Shown piece after piece: positions 18,934 to 26,097 of a stretch of DNA of 64,000 bases (the first letter of the stretch is position 1; each line of letters starts with the position of its first letter). The stretch comes from Microbacterium proteolyticum. GTDB lineage: Bacteria > Actinomycetota > Actinomycetes > Actinomycetales > Microbacteriaceae. The translations under genes were made by a program, and so were the position numbers. The stretch spans positions 310,001 through 374,000 of the forward strand of contig NZ_JACHXY010000001.1 of assembly GCF_014192415.1 (NCBI RefSeq), in the 5' to 3' direction. The notes under the pieces are model-generated. The model was not told the origin of the DNA and searched no databases. It was given only the letters and a program-made list of their open reading frames with translations.

Positions 18934-19353
18934 CGCTCTCTCCTCGTTCTTCGTCGTTCTTGGTGTCGTCGTGGTCGTGGTCGTGGTGTTCATGCCTCGT
19001 GACCTCTCACCCCTCGCGACCCTGCGTTCCCGATCTCTCCCGCGTTTCGAGATGCTGCGGTGTCGCCGCGTGCTGCGTCGGTGCTTTCGTGCTCGGTGCT
19101 GTGTGCCGATCTCCGGGGCGTTGCGGTGCTCCACCGAGGTCGAGTGCCGCCCTGTCCTGCGCTGTCGCCTGGGGTCCGCGCGCCGTGCGGTGCTGTCTGC
19201 TCCGTCGGACCGCGAATGCCCGCCCTGCCGCCGGTCGATCGCGTCGAGCTTGCGAACGCTGACCGGCCTCGCCCCCGGCTCTCTCGCCCGTGACTCCGGA
19301 TGCCGTGCCCCGGGTTGAGGTGCCCCGGTTCTGGGGACCATGCCCCGGGATGC
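18934..19353. other. 420-bp stretch without a convincing gene
   Basis: Between the capsid terminator and the next small gene. Frames on both strands give Arg/Ser/Cys-rich or homopolymeric products (for example a Val run opposite a Thr run) with no family resemblance. Three copies of TGCCCCGG lie at about 19305-19350. The region probably holds the promoter of the downstream minus-strand cluster, but I cannot point to -35 and -10 boxes with confidence. Confidence 0.5.
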
Positions 19354-19390
19354 AGAAAGGGGCCGGCGGGAGAAATCGCCGGCCCCTTCT
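19354..19390. terminator. Hairpin terminator downstream of the capsid gene
   Basis: Arms agaaaggggccggcg and cgccggccccttct around a short loop, with a 10-bp GC core. On the minus strand it lies about 105 bp after the capsid stop and before the next cluster, so it would separate capsid transcription from the distal genes. Confidence 0.75.
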
Positions 19391-19495
19391 GGGCGGAGTG
19401 GGGACTGGAACCCTCCTCCGCCATCCACAGCAGACAGGAGACGTCTGCGGACCCGTCCCGGTGGTGGATCTCAGGCACCGTGGGACGGGAGTCTG

Positions 19496-20668
19496 TTACG
19501 TGGCGGGCGTCAGGTCGAAGCGGCAGAACGCGTTCGGGCGTCCGACCTTCAGCGTGTAGCGGCCCTCGACGCGGAGGCGGAACTGGTTCTTCGTGAAGAG
19601 CTCGCCGGCGGTGTCGATGTCGACGCGGTCCGTCTCGCGGGTCACGAGTTCGAGGGTGCTGAAGTCGCCGACCAGGCCCGTTCCGAGCGCGATCGCCGTC
19701 GAGGTGACGACGGGCAGATCGTGGAGGAGGTGCTTCGCGCCTTCCTCCGCCTCGTTGGCCGGGTTCTTCGCGATGCGGGCGAGGGTGATGTTCTCCCAGT
19801 CGGTCGGGTTCAGAACGTAGCCGGTGGCGGGGGTGCCGCCGATCTCGTCTGCCTTCGTCTTCGCCTTCAGGCTCGTCTCCAGGCGGTAATCGAGGCCGGC
19901 GATGCTGGTGCTGCGCGCCTGGGTCTGGATGCCCGACGTCTGGAGAATGCCGGTGAAGTTCTCGCCCGAGCCGTTGCCCGACACCACCAGATCCTCGACG
20001 GCGGTGATGACGGCTTCACCGAGCTGCACCCGGAGAATGTCCGTCAGCCCGCGGAAGTCCGTCAGGTAGCGGATCGGCAGCGGCTCGGACAGGATCGCGA
20101 CGGTGCGCAGGCGGTCCTCGACGTCGGTGAAGGTGGCGATGCCGGTCGGCTTCAGCGCACCGTCTGCGACCGCCGCGGCACCGGTCGGGCGCTGCGTCTG
20201 GCGGAGGTACTGGATCGCGTTACCGTTACCGTCGGCAGGGCGGTCGCGGCCCACGATGAGATCGAGGACGGTGTGCGGGCGGGCGGGGATCTCGCCCGGG
20301 TCGCCGATGACGGCCGGCACGTCGACCGTGCCGGAAGTGAGGGCCTTCGCACCGCCCGAGCTGGCGACGGCGCGCAGGATCTCGTCGGTCGACTTGGCCC
20401 ACGACGCCGAGCGTGCCGCCTTGTAGCCCCGGCTGGGGGCTTTCGACTTCGTTCCGGCGAACTCGCCGTTCAGCGCGTCGAGAGCGTTCTTCACGGCCGT
20501 CGAACCGTCGGCCGCTTCGAGCTGCGAGCGCAGGCCCTTGACGGTCTTCAGGTGAGTGTCGGCGTCGGAGATCTCCTGCTCCGTCATCTCGCGGCCAGCC
20601 TTCTCGGCGGTGGCGACGATTGCCTTCGCCTTGTCCAGCTCGGCGCGGATCTGTTCCTTCATGTTCAC
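19496..20668 (-). CDS. Phage major capsid protein, HK97 fold
   Basis: 390 residues. The first 75 or so are a charged coiled coil of the delta/scaffold type; the rest shows the HK97 capsid pattern: a PHTVLDLI-like N-arm, the spine helix region LTDILRVQLGEAVITAVEDLVV, the G-loop with GSGENFTGILQTSG, P-domain, and the FRLRVEGRY and GRPNAFCRFDLT strands at the end. GTG start at 20668 with AAGGA 6 bp upstream; an ATG two codons later is possible. No portal or protease gene lies beside it, which is unusual: either the delta domain is not cleaved or a helper protease acts. Confidence 0.92.
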   Translation of the reverse strand: MNMKEQIRAELDKAKAIVATAEKAGREMTEQEISDADTHLKTVKGLRSQLEAADGSTAVKNALDALNGEFAGTKSKAPSRGYKAARSASWAKSTDEILRAVASSGGAKALTSGTVDVPAVIGDPGEIPARPHTVLDLIVGRDRPADGNGNAIQYLRQTQRPTGAAAVADGALKPTGIATFTDVEDRLRTVAILSEPLPIRYLTDFRGLTDILRVQLGEAVITAVEDLVVSGNGSGENFTGILQTSGIQTQARSTSIAGLDYRLETSLKAKTKADEIGGTPATGYVLNPTDWENITLARIAKNPANEAEEGAKHLLHDLPVVTSTAIALGTGLVGDFSTLELVTRETDRVDIDTAGELFTKNQFRLRVEGRYTLKVGRPNAFCRFDLTPAT

Positions 20669-20776
20669 GTGCGTTCCTTCGTTCGTTGATCGGGTCGACC
20701 AGGGGCCGGTGATGCGGTCCGAACGATTCCAGTCGTTGTGGTGAGCATAATGCTCAGTTGTCGTCGCGAGTCAAGC

Positions 20777-21022
20777 TCAATGTGCGCGGCGTGTCGGCAG
20801 TCGACCGGCGAGTGCTTCGGCCGTCGCGACGTCCGTCCCCACCTCTGCTATCCGCGCCAGGAGCGCGTCGACCGTCACGTTCGCGTCGTGCCGCCATATC
20901 CACTCCGCGGCGGCGAGACGGTTCAGCTCCGCGATCTCGTCGGCCGCGCGGATCGCCCCGTTCTCATCGGCCAGGTGCTCGGGTCGCCGCGCGGGCGGGC
21001 CGAACGGGCTGCGGCTGATCAC
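20777..21022 (-). CDS. Small hypothetical element protein
   Basis: 81 residues from the GTG at 21022, overlapping the previous stop as GTGA. Helical, with tryptophans in AAAEWIWRHDANVTVDALL. Third gene of a coupled trio (21617 to 20777) located between the repeat cluster and the capsid gene. Function not recognised; its context suggests an early or replication-linked role. Confidence 0.55.
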   Translation of the reverse strand: MISRSPFGPPARRPEHLADENGAIRAADEIAELNRLAAAEWIWRHDANVTVDALLARIAEVGTDVATAEALAGRLPTRRAH

Positions 21023-21321
21023 GGCGCGTCCTCGCGGCACGGGCAGATGCACGGGATCAGCTCGTCGTCGTCGGTGATATCCGCGAACTCGGCACAGACC
21101 CTGTGCTTGCCGTCGCGACACTCCGGGCATTTCGCCGCACGTGCCACGCGCCCATCTGCGGCGATGGAAGCGCCCTCGGCACCGCTGACCAGCCCGGGGC
21201 CGTCCTGCGCGCGCTGTGGCCGCAGCAGACCGCGACCGTCCACCACCGCCGGATCCCCTCCGGGGCCGCGGGACACGACGCTCACGCCGGCCGGCAGGAC
21301 CGGGTTGACCTCGGCGCTCAC
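21019..21321 (-). CDS. Cys-rich small element protein
   Basis: 100 residues, ATG at 21321 overlapping the previous stop. Six cysteines in the last 36 residues (65, 68, 76, 91, 93, 95), including C-P-E-C and C-I-C-P-C, suggest a zinc-binding C-terminus. The first half is Gly/Pro-rich and probably disordered. No family recognised. Overlaps the following gene by 4 bp. Confidence 0.55.
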   Translation of the reverse strand: MSAEVNPVLPAGVSVVSRGPGGDPAVVDGRGLLRPQRAQDGPGLVSGAEGASIAADGRVARAAKCPECRDGKHRVCAEFADITDDDELIPCICPCREDAP

Positions 21322-21617
21322 GGCTGCTCCTTGGCTGCGAGCGCGAGCTGTTCGGCGAGCATATTCCGGGCGACTTCGTGTGTTGTATCGCCGTACTGGT
21401 GAAACAAGCCGAGAGCGGCTTCGCCAGCGAGAACCGCGATCAGAGCTTCCCGAGCGGCCGGATTCTCGTCGTCATCCGCCGCGTCGAGGTTCGTGATGAC
21501 CATCTCGGAGTCGCCGGTCAGGACACCGCAGATGACCCCGAGCGCTCGGGCGCGATCGGTGGCGGTGACCTCGCCCATGGTCGGCGGGTTGGTGCGGTCG
21601 TTGTTGTCGAAGGTCAT
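21318..21617 (-). CDS. Small hypothetical element protein
   Basis: 99 residues, ATG at 21617. Largely helical and acidic (DAADDDENPAAREALIAVLAGEAALGLF), soluble. First gene of a coupled trio. No known domain; similar short acidic proteins are common in actinophage early regions. Confidence 0.55.
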   Translation of the reverse strand: MTFDNNDRTNPPTMGEVTATDRARALGVICGVLTGDSEMVITNLDAADDDENPAAREALIAVLAGEAALGLFHQYGDTTHEVARNMLAEQLALAAKEQP

Positions 21618-21989
21618 GATCTTTCTCTCTCTGCGAGCGAGGCCCGCGCGTACTTTCGGTCGCCTTCTCGGTGACCACGGATGAATTCGGTCTTGCTACA
21701 GACGGCCCGCTATCGGAGCCGGCCGTTCGTGCATCTCTTCGTCATCAGCCAGCGTCGGCGGGAGCCGGCGCAACGTCCGGCAGATGATCGACGCGATGTT
21801 GCGGGTCGCGTCGACCTCGGGGCTCCCCCCTCCGCCCCCCATCCGGGGGGAACCGTCACCGCAAGCGGCGACGGACACCATTTCGTCTCGGTTTCTTCGA
21901 GCACACACAGCGAGCGAAGCGAGCGGCAAGCGCTCGGGAGAGCGCGCATAGCCGCGGTAGAGCGGCCTCCGTGAGTAGTTCTTTCTTCT
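21618..21989. other. 372-bp stretch without a confident gene
   Basis: On the minus strand a 48-codon frame (21696-21842) ends with helical-looking sequence (IASIICRTLRRLPPTLADDEE) but its start sits in a G-run with no ribosome site, so it is not called. A palindromic GAGCGAAGCGAG block at about 21911-21924 can form a hairpin. The stretch looks like the 3' flank of a replication region or the remnant of a longer replication gene. Confidence 0.4.
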
Positions 21990-22083
21990 GGACCACTGGG
22001 TAGGCCTCTGGACCAGCGGAGTTATGGCATACCCAGTGGTCCATAACTCGGCGTTCGAGTGGCCTACCCAGTGGTCCATAACT
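21990..22083. repeat. Iteron-like repeat cluster
   Basis: Three copies of acccagtggtcc in 94 bp: inverted at 21990-22006 (ggaccactgggtaggcc), direct at 22030-22047 and 22061-22083 (the last two share tacccagtggtccataact, 32 bp apart). Between them GTTATGG and CCATAAC at 22021-22047 form an inverted repeat. The stop codon of the HTH gene lies within the last copy. The layout fits replication iterons or operators for that HTH protein. Confidence 0.65.
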
Positions 22084-22360
22084 GCGGTGCGATCTGATAG
22101 CGGGTGGAGCTTCGCGGGCCACCCTCCTGAACCACTCGTATGACCCCGTTCCGCACGAGCGCCGGGAGTTGCTTCTGCACTCCGGACCGTTGCATCCCGG
22201 ACTCGTTTGCGATGGTGCGCTCGGCCGGGAACGTGATGCCGTCGGCGTCAGCGTGATCGATGAGGACGATGAGAACGAGTCGTTCGCCAGCGGTGAGTCC
22301 GAGGCCCGTGAGGCGTCCACTGCGAAGAACCCCGCGTGTGGAGAGTTGCGTCGCCGACAC
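22064..22360 (-). CDS. HTH protein, replication-initiator-like or regulator
   Basis: 98 residues, GTG start at 22360. Residues 20-80 form a winged-helix of the HTH_36 type (L-T-A-G-E-R-L-V-L-I-V-L-I-D-H-A-D, then ITFPAERTIANESGMQRSGVQKQLPALVRNGVIRVV), seen at the N-terminus of many phage replication proteins. It ends abruptly inside the repeat cluster, so it may be the surviving DNA-binding part of a longer protein, or a complete small iteron-binding protein. 4 bp after the preceding gene. Confidence 0.6.
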   Translation of the reverse strand: MSATQLSTRGVLRSGRLTGLGLTAGERLVLIVLIDHADADGITFPAERTIANESGMQRSGVQKQLPALVRNGVIRVVQEGGPRSSTRYQIAPQLWTTG

Positions 22361-22364
22361 ACCG

Positions 22365-22568
22365 TCACGCCCCCCGCCCGCGGCGTAGTTCGATCAGCGC
22401 GAGATCCCGTCGGCCGGCGGCGAGCTGTTCCCAGCACCGAGCTAGGGCGCTGTTCACGATGATCACGGAGCGGTCACCACGTGCGACCGAGCGGTTAAGA
22501 TCGGTCCGGAGATTCGTCGTCTCTTGGGGGGCCGTCTGCACATCGTGCGGGCGGCCTTCGTGCGTCAC
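22365..22568 (-). CDS. Small hypothetical element protein
   Basis: 67 residues from the GTG at 22568, overlapping the excisionase stop as GTGA. Helical, with N-R-S-V-A-R-G-D-R-S-V-I-I-V-N-S-A-L and an Arg/Leu-rich end. Part of the early minus-strand operon xis - this gene - HTH gene. Function unknown. Confidence 0.5.
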   Translation of the reverse strand: MTHEGRPHDVQTAPQETTNLRTDLNRSVARGDRSVIIVNSALARCWEQLAAGRRDLALIELRRGRGA

Positions 22569-22762
22569 GAGGCCACCGCCGTGGACGTGCGCTCCGAGCC
22601 TTCGACCCACGCGATGACGTCGGCACGGCGGTAGAGGATCTTGCGCGGCGTCGGGCGCAGGAACTTCGGTCCGCCGCCCTTGAACCGCAACTGCGCAAGA
22701 CCCGCCTTCGAGATTCCCGGAATCAGCTCCAGCACCTGGTCAGGTGTCAGGTAGTCACTCAT
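22565..22762 (-). CDS. Excisionase/AlpA-type HTH protein
   Basis: 65 residues. HTH_17-type DNA-binding domain: Y-L-T-P-D-Q-V-L-E-L-I-P-G-I-S-K-A-G-L-A-Q-L-R then GGPKFLR and a wing (R-K-I-L-Y-R-R-A-D-V-I-A-W-V). ATG at 22762 preceded by AAGGAG at good spacing. Divergent from the XRE gene, as expected for a recombination directionality factor that opens the early operon. Could also be a small transcription activator. Confidence 0.7.
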   Translation of the reverse strand: MSDYLTPDQVLELIPGISKAGLAQLRFKGGGPKFLRPTPRKILYRRADVIAWVEGSERTSTAVAS

Positions 22763-22856
22763 GCCCTACTCCTTTTCGTTGTTTGCAATCACTTGGAACA
22801 GTTGTAACACGGGAATTGTGTAGCCGGTCACTCCAGAACGCACTAATGTTGCGAAC
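22763..22856. promoter_or_regulatory. Divergent xis / XRE control region
   Basis: 94 bp between opposed starts. Plus strand: TAATGT at 22844-22849 lies 7 bp before the XRE ATG, suggesting a leaderless transcript. Imperfect dyads TGTT-GCG-AACA (22848-22858) and GTT-GT-AAC (22801-22808) are candidate binding sites for the XRE protein. Minus strand: ribosome site AAGGAG for the excisionase. Locally AT-richer than its surroundings. Confidence 0.55.
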
Positions 22857-23465
22857 ATGAGCGAAACGACCCCCGGAGCGACGACGAACGATGTGTTCGC
22901 GGCGTGGATCAAGCGAGGCCGCACGTCTGCGGGACTGTCGCAAGAAGACCTCGCCCGACGCATGCGCGATCGCGGCCACGAGTTCGTCCAGCAGACGATC
23001 GCCCGGATCGAAAGCCGGAACCGTCGGGTCAGCCTCGGCGAGGCGGTTGCCCTGGCCGACGCGCTCGACCTGAACCTGGCGCTCTTCGCCGAGCACGATC
23101 CCGCATCGCGCGCCTCCATGCGGATGCAGATCGAGCGCCAGACGAAGACGGTCCTCGCCTCACTGATCGAGATGAGCCAGCGCGTCGCCGATGCCCGTAA
23201 CGCCCTCGCCGAGCTGCGGGCGCTCGCGGCCGAGTTCGACGCATCCGCCGGGGATGACGTCGAAGAGTGGTTCGGCGAACGCCAGACCGCAACGCAGGCC
23301 CTCGCCGCGCTGTTCGAGTACGACGACCTGGACGGCCTCGCCTGGGCCTGGAACAACTTCGTCGCCGACCGCCCCGGACACGCGCTGCTACGGCGTTTCG
23401 GCCTGATCCCCGCGAGCGAGCTGCCAATCCCCGGCTACGACAAGACCGAAGACGCGGAATTCTGA
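22857..23465 (+). CDS. XRE-family repressor of the element
   Basis: 202 residues. Residues 13-75 form a Cro/C1-type HTH (SAGLSQEDLARRM, then QQTIARIESRNRRVSLGEAVALADAL). A coiled-coil middle and an acidic C-terminal part with YDDLDGLAWAWNNF follow, perhaps for oligomerisation. ATG directly after a TAATGT -10-like box, divergent from the excisionase operon. Its stop overlaps the integrase start as TGATG, so repressor and integrase are coupled. Likely keeps the element quiescent; the inducing signal is unknown. Confidence 0.8.
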   Translation: MSETTPGATTNDVFAAWIKRGRTSAGLSQEDLARRMRDRGHEFVQQTIARIESRNRRVSLGEAVALADALDLNLALFAEHDPASRASMRMQIERQTKTVLASLIEMSQRVADARNALAELRALAAEFDASAGDDVEEWFGERQTATQALAALFEYDDLDGLAWAWNNFVADRPGHALLRRFGLIPASELPIPGYDKTEDAEF

Positions 23466-24634
23466 TGGGATCCGTCCACGCCTACGCGACGGCCGCGGGC
23501 GAACGGCGCTACCGCATCGCGTTCCGGCGTCCTGACAACACGCAGACCTCGGAGCGAGGGTTCCGCACGAAAAAGGACGCTGAGCTTCGGCTAGCCGAGG
23601 TCGAGGTGGCAAAGGCTCGCGGCGAGCACGTCGATCCGTCGACGGCCCGGATCACGGTCGAACGCCTCGGCGTCGAGTGGCTGGCATCCCGTGAGAACGT
23701 GCTGAAGCCGTCGGCGTACAGCTCTCTCGCCTCGACGTGGGACAAGCACGTGCGGCCGAAGTGGGGGGACCGCTCGATCGGGTCGATCCGTCACAGCGAG
23801 GTCGGGGCCTGGATGGGCGAGTTGGCCGCGCACGAGACGCGCAAGGCCACCGACGGGGTTCCGGCGAAGCTGGCGAGCGCCACCACGATTCGGCGCGCCC
23901 ACGGGCTCCTCGCGGCCATCCTCGACGTCGCGGTTCACGACCGGCGCATCTCCCGCAACGTCGCCCGCGGGGTGGCGCTCCCAGCGAAGTCACGCGCCAT
24001 GACGCGGCGGTACCTGTCACACGCTCAGGTGCAGCTCCTCGCGGACGAAGCGCGGCATCCCACGCTCGTGATGTTCCTCGCGTACACGGGCCTCCGATGG
24101 GGCGAGGCGACCGCTCTGCGCGTCCGACACATCGACGCCCTCCGGCGGCGCGTCAGCGTCGAGGAGAACGCCGTGCTCGTCTCGCACGAGATCCACGTGG
24201 GTACGCCGAAGACGCACCGGTCCCGGTCGGTGCCCTTCCCCGCGTTCCTGTCGCTCCCGATTGCCCAGCTCGCCGAGGGCAAGAGCCGTGACGCGCTGCT
24301 GTTCGGCGATGGACGCGAGCACGTGCGTCTGCCGGCGTCGCGGAACGGATGGTTCACCGCCGCGGTGAAAGCCGCCCAGGCGATCGACGTCGATATGCCG
24401 CGCATCACGCCCCACGACCTCCGACACACTGCCGCGTCGCTCGCCGTGTCGTCGGGCGCGAACGTGAAAGCGGTCCAGAGAATGTTGGGCCACGCGTCGG
24501 CTGCGATGACTCTGGACGTGTACGCCGACCTCTTTGACGACGATCTGGACGCCGTTGCGACCGCTCTCGATGAGGCGAAGCGGGCTGCGGTTGTTGTCAA
24601 TCCGTTGTCACGAGAAAGGGACCGCCTGGCCTGA
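23465..24634 (+). CDS. int: Tyrosine site-specific integrase
   Basis: 389 residues. N-terminal AP2-like arm-binding domain (YRIAFRRPDNTQTSERGFRTKKDAELRLAEVEVAKARGE in part), SAM-like core-binding domain around 60-165, and a catalytic domain with R in TGLRWGEA (about 210), H-x-x-R in HDLRH (about 317-320), the downstream H in LGHASAAMT and Y in DVYADL (about 353). Complete and intact. Ends 26 bp from the tRNA-Arg 3' end, the standard position for a tRNA-targeting integrase. Coupled to the XRE gene. Confidence 0.95.
   Translation: MGSVHAYATAAGERRYRIAFRRPDNTQTSERGFRTKKDAELRLAEVEVAKARGEHVDPSTARITVERLGVEWLASRENVLKPSAYSSLASTWDKHVRPKWGDRSIGSIRHSEVGAWMGELAAHETRKATDGVPAKLASATTIRRAHGLLAAILDVAVHDRRISRNVARGVALPAKSRAMTRRYLSHAQVQLLADEARHPTLVMFLAYTGLRWGEATALRVRHIDALRRRVSVEENAVLVSHEIHVGTPKTHRSRSVPFPAFLSLPIAQLAEGKSRDALLFGDGREHVRLPASRNGWFTAAVKAAQAIDVDMPRITPHDLRHTAASLAVSSGANVKAVQRMLGHASAAMTLDVYADLFDDDLDAVATALDEAKRAAVVVNPLSRERDRLA
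24594..24611 (+). promoter_or_regulatory. Candidate integrase arm site, right end
   Basis: TTGTCA-N5-TTGTCAC inside the 3' end of int, 48 bp from attR, matching the left-end site in motif, spacing and orientation. Interpretation as an arm-type binding site is inference. Confidence 0.5.
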
Positions 24635-24651
24635 TGGCCCTGCGATCCCTT
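24616..24651 (+). terminator. Hairpin at the end of the integrase gene
   Basis: Outer arms AAGGGACCGC and GCGATCCCTT (one mismatch) with an inner GGCC-TGAT-GGCC stem; the int stop codon is inside the loop region. Followed by tgtcccgatt. Could terminate int and, on the other strand, now serve tRNA-Arg. Confidence 0.5.
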
Positions 24652-24659
24652 GTCCCGAT

Positions 24660-24707
24660 TGGTGCCCCCGACTGGAATCGAACCAGCGACCTTTGGTACC
24701 GGAAACC
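24660..24707. repeat. attR: 3' half of tRNA-Arg shared with attL
   Basis: Exact 48-bp copy of 15620-15667. It restores the tRNA 3' end, so the tRNA stays functional after integration. Confidence 0.95.
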
Positions 24708-24735
24708 AACGCTCTATCCCCTGAGCTACGGAGGC
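24660..24735 (-). tRNA. tRNA-Arg(CCG)
   Basis: 76 nt folding as a full cloverleaf: acceptor GCCUCCG / CGGGGGC, D stem GCUC/GAGC, anticodon stem UUGGU/ACCAA with loop UUCCGGU (anticodon CCG), 5-nt variable loop, T stem GCUGG/CCAGU with UUCGAUU loop, A discriminator and encoded CCA. Reads arginine CGG. Integration target of the neighbouring element. Confidence 0.97.
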
Positions 24736-24825
24736 GGACGTGTCCAGGTTATCACCGCGGCGCGACGGGCCCCGACGCCGCGGGGCGGCGCCGAACACAC
24801 CGACGGTCGCCCCACGGCATCCGGA

Positions 24826-25011
24826 TCACTCGTCGCCGACCACGCCGATGCCGGTGGCCTGGTGGTCGGCGTTCGGGTCGTCCTTCGTGGGAGCCTTCGA
24901 CGCCTCTTCGGGGTCGTTCTCCTGACTCGGGCGGACCGTGGGGTCGTCGCCGAGGTCTGCGGCGCCGTCGGCCGGTGTCTCTTCGGGGGCGGAGTTCTGG
25001 GGGTCGCTCAT
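24826..25011 (-). CDS. Small acidic disordered protein
   Basis: 61 residues, ATG at 25011 with GAAGGGA upstream. Almost entirely Asp/Glu/Pro/Ala/Ser, no hydrophobic core, ending in TGIGVVGDE. Similar short hydrophilic proteins occur at 28249 and 32779 in this window. Function unknown, possibly stress-related; that is a guess from composition only. Confidence 0.55.
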   Translation of the reverse strand: MSDPQNSAPEETPADGAADLGDDPTVRPSQENDPEEASKAPTKDDPNADHQATGIGVVGDE

Positions 25012-25096
25012 GGGGTGTCCCTTCGTCGCGTGAAGTCCCAGCCTGACAAGGCGATGCCCCCGGATGGAGCGGCTTGACCGTGGGGCCCCGCGGGGC

Positions 25097-25546
25097 CTAT
25101 CGACCGAGTATCGCTCGCAGGCGACGCGCCAGGGGCTGCGTCAGGATCACGTGACGCCCGTTCACGTCGAGGGTGAGGGTCGAGCCTCCCCATCCCCGCC
25201 CGCGCGCCGGCCGCGCGTCGCCGCGGACGTACACCTCGGCGATGTCGACATAGGCGGCGAGCAGCTGCGCGCTCTGGTCCTTCGACGAGTTCGCATCGAC
25301 CAACTGCAGGCGGTGGCCCGTGTCGGTCTCGACCGAGAACCACCGGGATCCGGGCGTGGACACGAGCGCCCACCGGTCACCCCGTTCGAACCGCGCCCAC
25401 GCCGCGCCGCTTGTCATAGCCGTGGTCACCGCCAGATCGGCCTGGGCGATGCAGAGCACCTCGAGCATGGCGAGGGCTTCGGCTGCGGTGACGTAATCGC
25501 CGCGGTCGGCGCCCAACCCGCCCCACTCGAACCTGCGCTCACTCAT
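25097..25546 (-). CDS. Hypothetical protein
   Basis: 149 residues, ATG at 25546. Mixed alpha/beta: helical N-terminal third (YVTAAEALAMLEVLCIAQADLAV), then strands with R-W-F-S-V-E-T-D-T-G-H-R-L-Q-L-V and a C-terminal T-L-T-L-D-V-N-G-R-H-V-I-L. No signal peptide or membrane segment. Codon use matches the chromosome. No family recognised. Confidence 0.65.
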   Translation of the reverse strand: MSERRFEWGGLGADRGDYVTAAEALAMLEVLCIAQADLAVTTAMTSGAAWARFERGDRWALVSTPGSRWFSVETDTGHRLQLVDANSSKDQSAQLLAAYVDIAEVYVRGDARPARGRGWGGSTLTLDVNGRHVILTQPLARRLRAILGR

Positions 25547-25655
25547 CGCGCCACCGCCCCTGCCCTCGTCCTCCCCAGAGGGTAACCCCGGGCTGGCGTG
25601 CCGGCTCCGCGCGCAGAGGACTTCACGCGCGAGGGCGTGGCTCTACGATGAGCGC

Positions 25656-26048
25656 ATGCTGACCTCGTCGCCGTCATCGATCACCGAACAGACCTCGATC
25701 TTCGCCCTGAGCGGTACCACGTCGCTCATCGCCTTCGCCCTCTACGTCCTCACGGTCGTGGCGTTGTGGAAGGTCTTCACCAAGGCCGGTCACCCCGGCT
25801 GGCTGGCGATCATCCCGATCGTCAACATCGTCTTCCTGACCAAGATCGCCGGGTTCTCCGGGTGGTTCGCCCTGCTCTACGTCATCCCGATCGTGGGTGT
25901 CGTCTTCCACATCGTCGTACAGCTGCGGATCGGACGAGCCTTCGGCCACGGTTGGGTGTTCTCGCTCTTCCTGCTGGTGTTCCTCTACGTCGTCGGCTAC
26001 CTCATCATCGGCTTCGGCGACGACAAGTACCGTCCCGAGCGCCTCTGA
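25656..26048 (+). CDS. DUF5684-like small membrane protein
   Basis: 130 residues with about three to four transmembrane helices and the recurring pattern K-A-G-x-P-G-W-L-A-I-I-P-I-V-N-I-V-F-L typical of the DUF5684 family, often annotated loosely as signal-peptidase-associated. The start is supported by TACGAT 6 bp before the ATG (leaderless pattern). Function unknown. Confidence 0.75.
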   Translation: MLTSSPSSITEQTSIFALSGTTSLIAFALYVLTVVALWKVFTKAGHPGWLAIIPIVNIVFLTKIAGFSGWFALLYVIPIVGVVFHIVVQLRIGRAFGHGWVFSLFLLVFLYVVGYLIIGFGDDKYRPERL

Positions 26049-26097
26049 CGGCCGGCGGCCACGAGGCCGCGTGAGCAACGGATCCGAGGAGCCGGGG

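Larger units (their letters stand above)
15620..24707. mobile_element. Integrated capsid-bearing phage satellite in tRNA-Arg
   Basis: Bounded by a 48-bp direct repeat (15620-15667 and 24660-24707), the right copy being the 3' half of an intact tRNA-Arg(CCG). Inside: tyrosine integrase next to the intact tRNA, XRE regulator, divergent excisionase, short HTH gene, iteron-like repeats, several coupled small genes, HK97-type capsid, possible small terminase, beta-rich coiled-coil protein, and an HTH-WhiB fusion. No large terminase, portal, prohead protease, tail or lysis gene is visible in 9.1 kb, so it would depend on a helper phage to be packaged. It could instead be a decayed prophage, but the tightly overlapping intact genes argue against decay. 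Confidence 0.85.

Noticed and set aside
18734..19318. Plus-strand frame with a poly-Val segment in the element
   Set aside because: The Val run is only the complement of the Thr run in the minus-strand frame; the rest is Arg/Cys-rich with no family resemblance and no ribosome site.
21696..21842. 48-codon minus-strand frame in the element
   Set aside because: Start lies in a G-run with no ribosome site and no family match, though the end looks helical; left uncalled.
15620..24707. A complete prophage
   Set aside because: No large terminase, portal, protease, tail, holin or endolysin frame could be found in the 9.1 kb.
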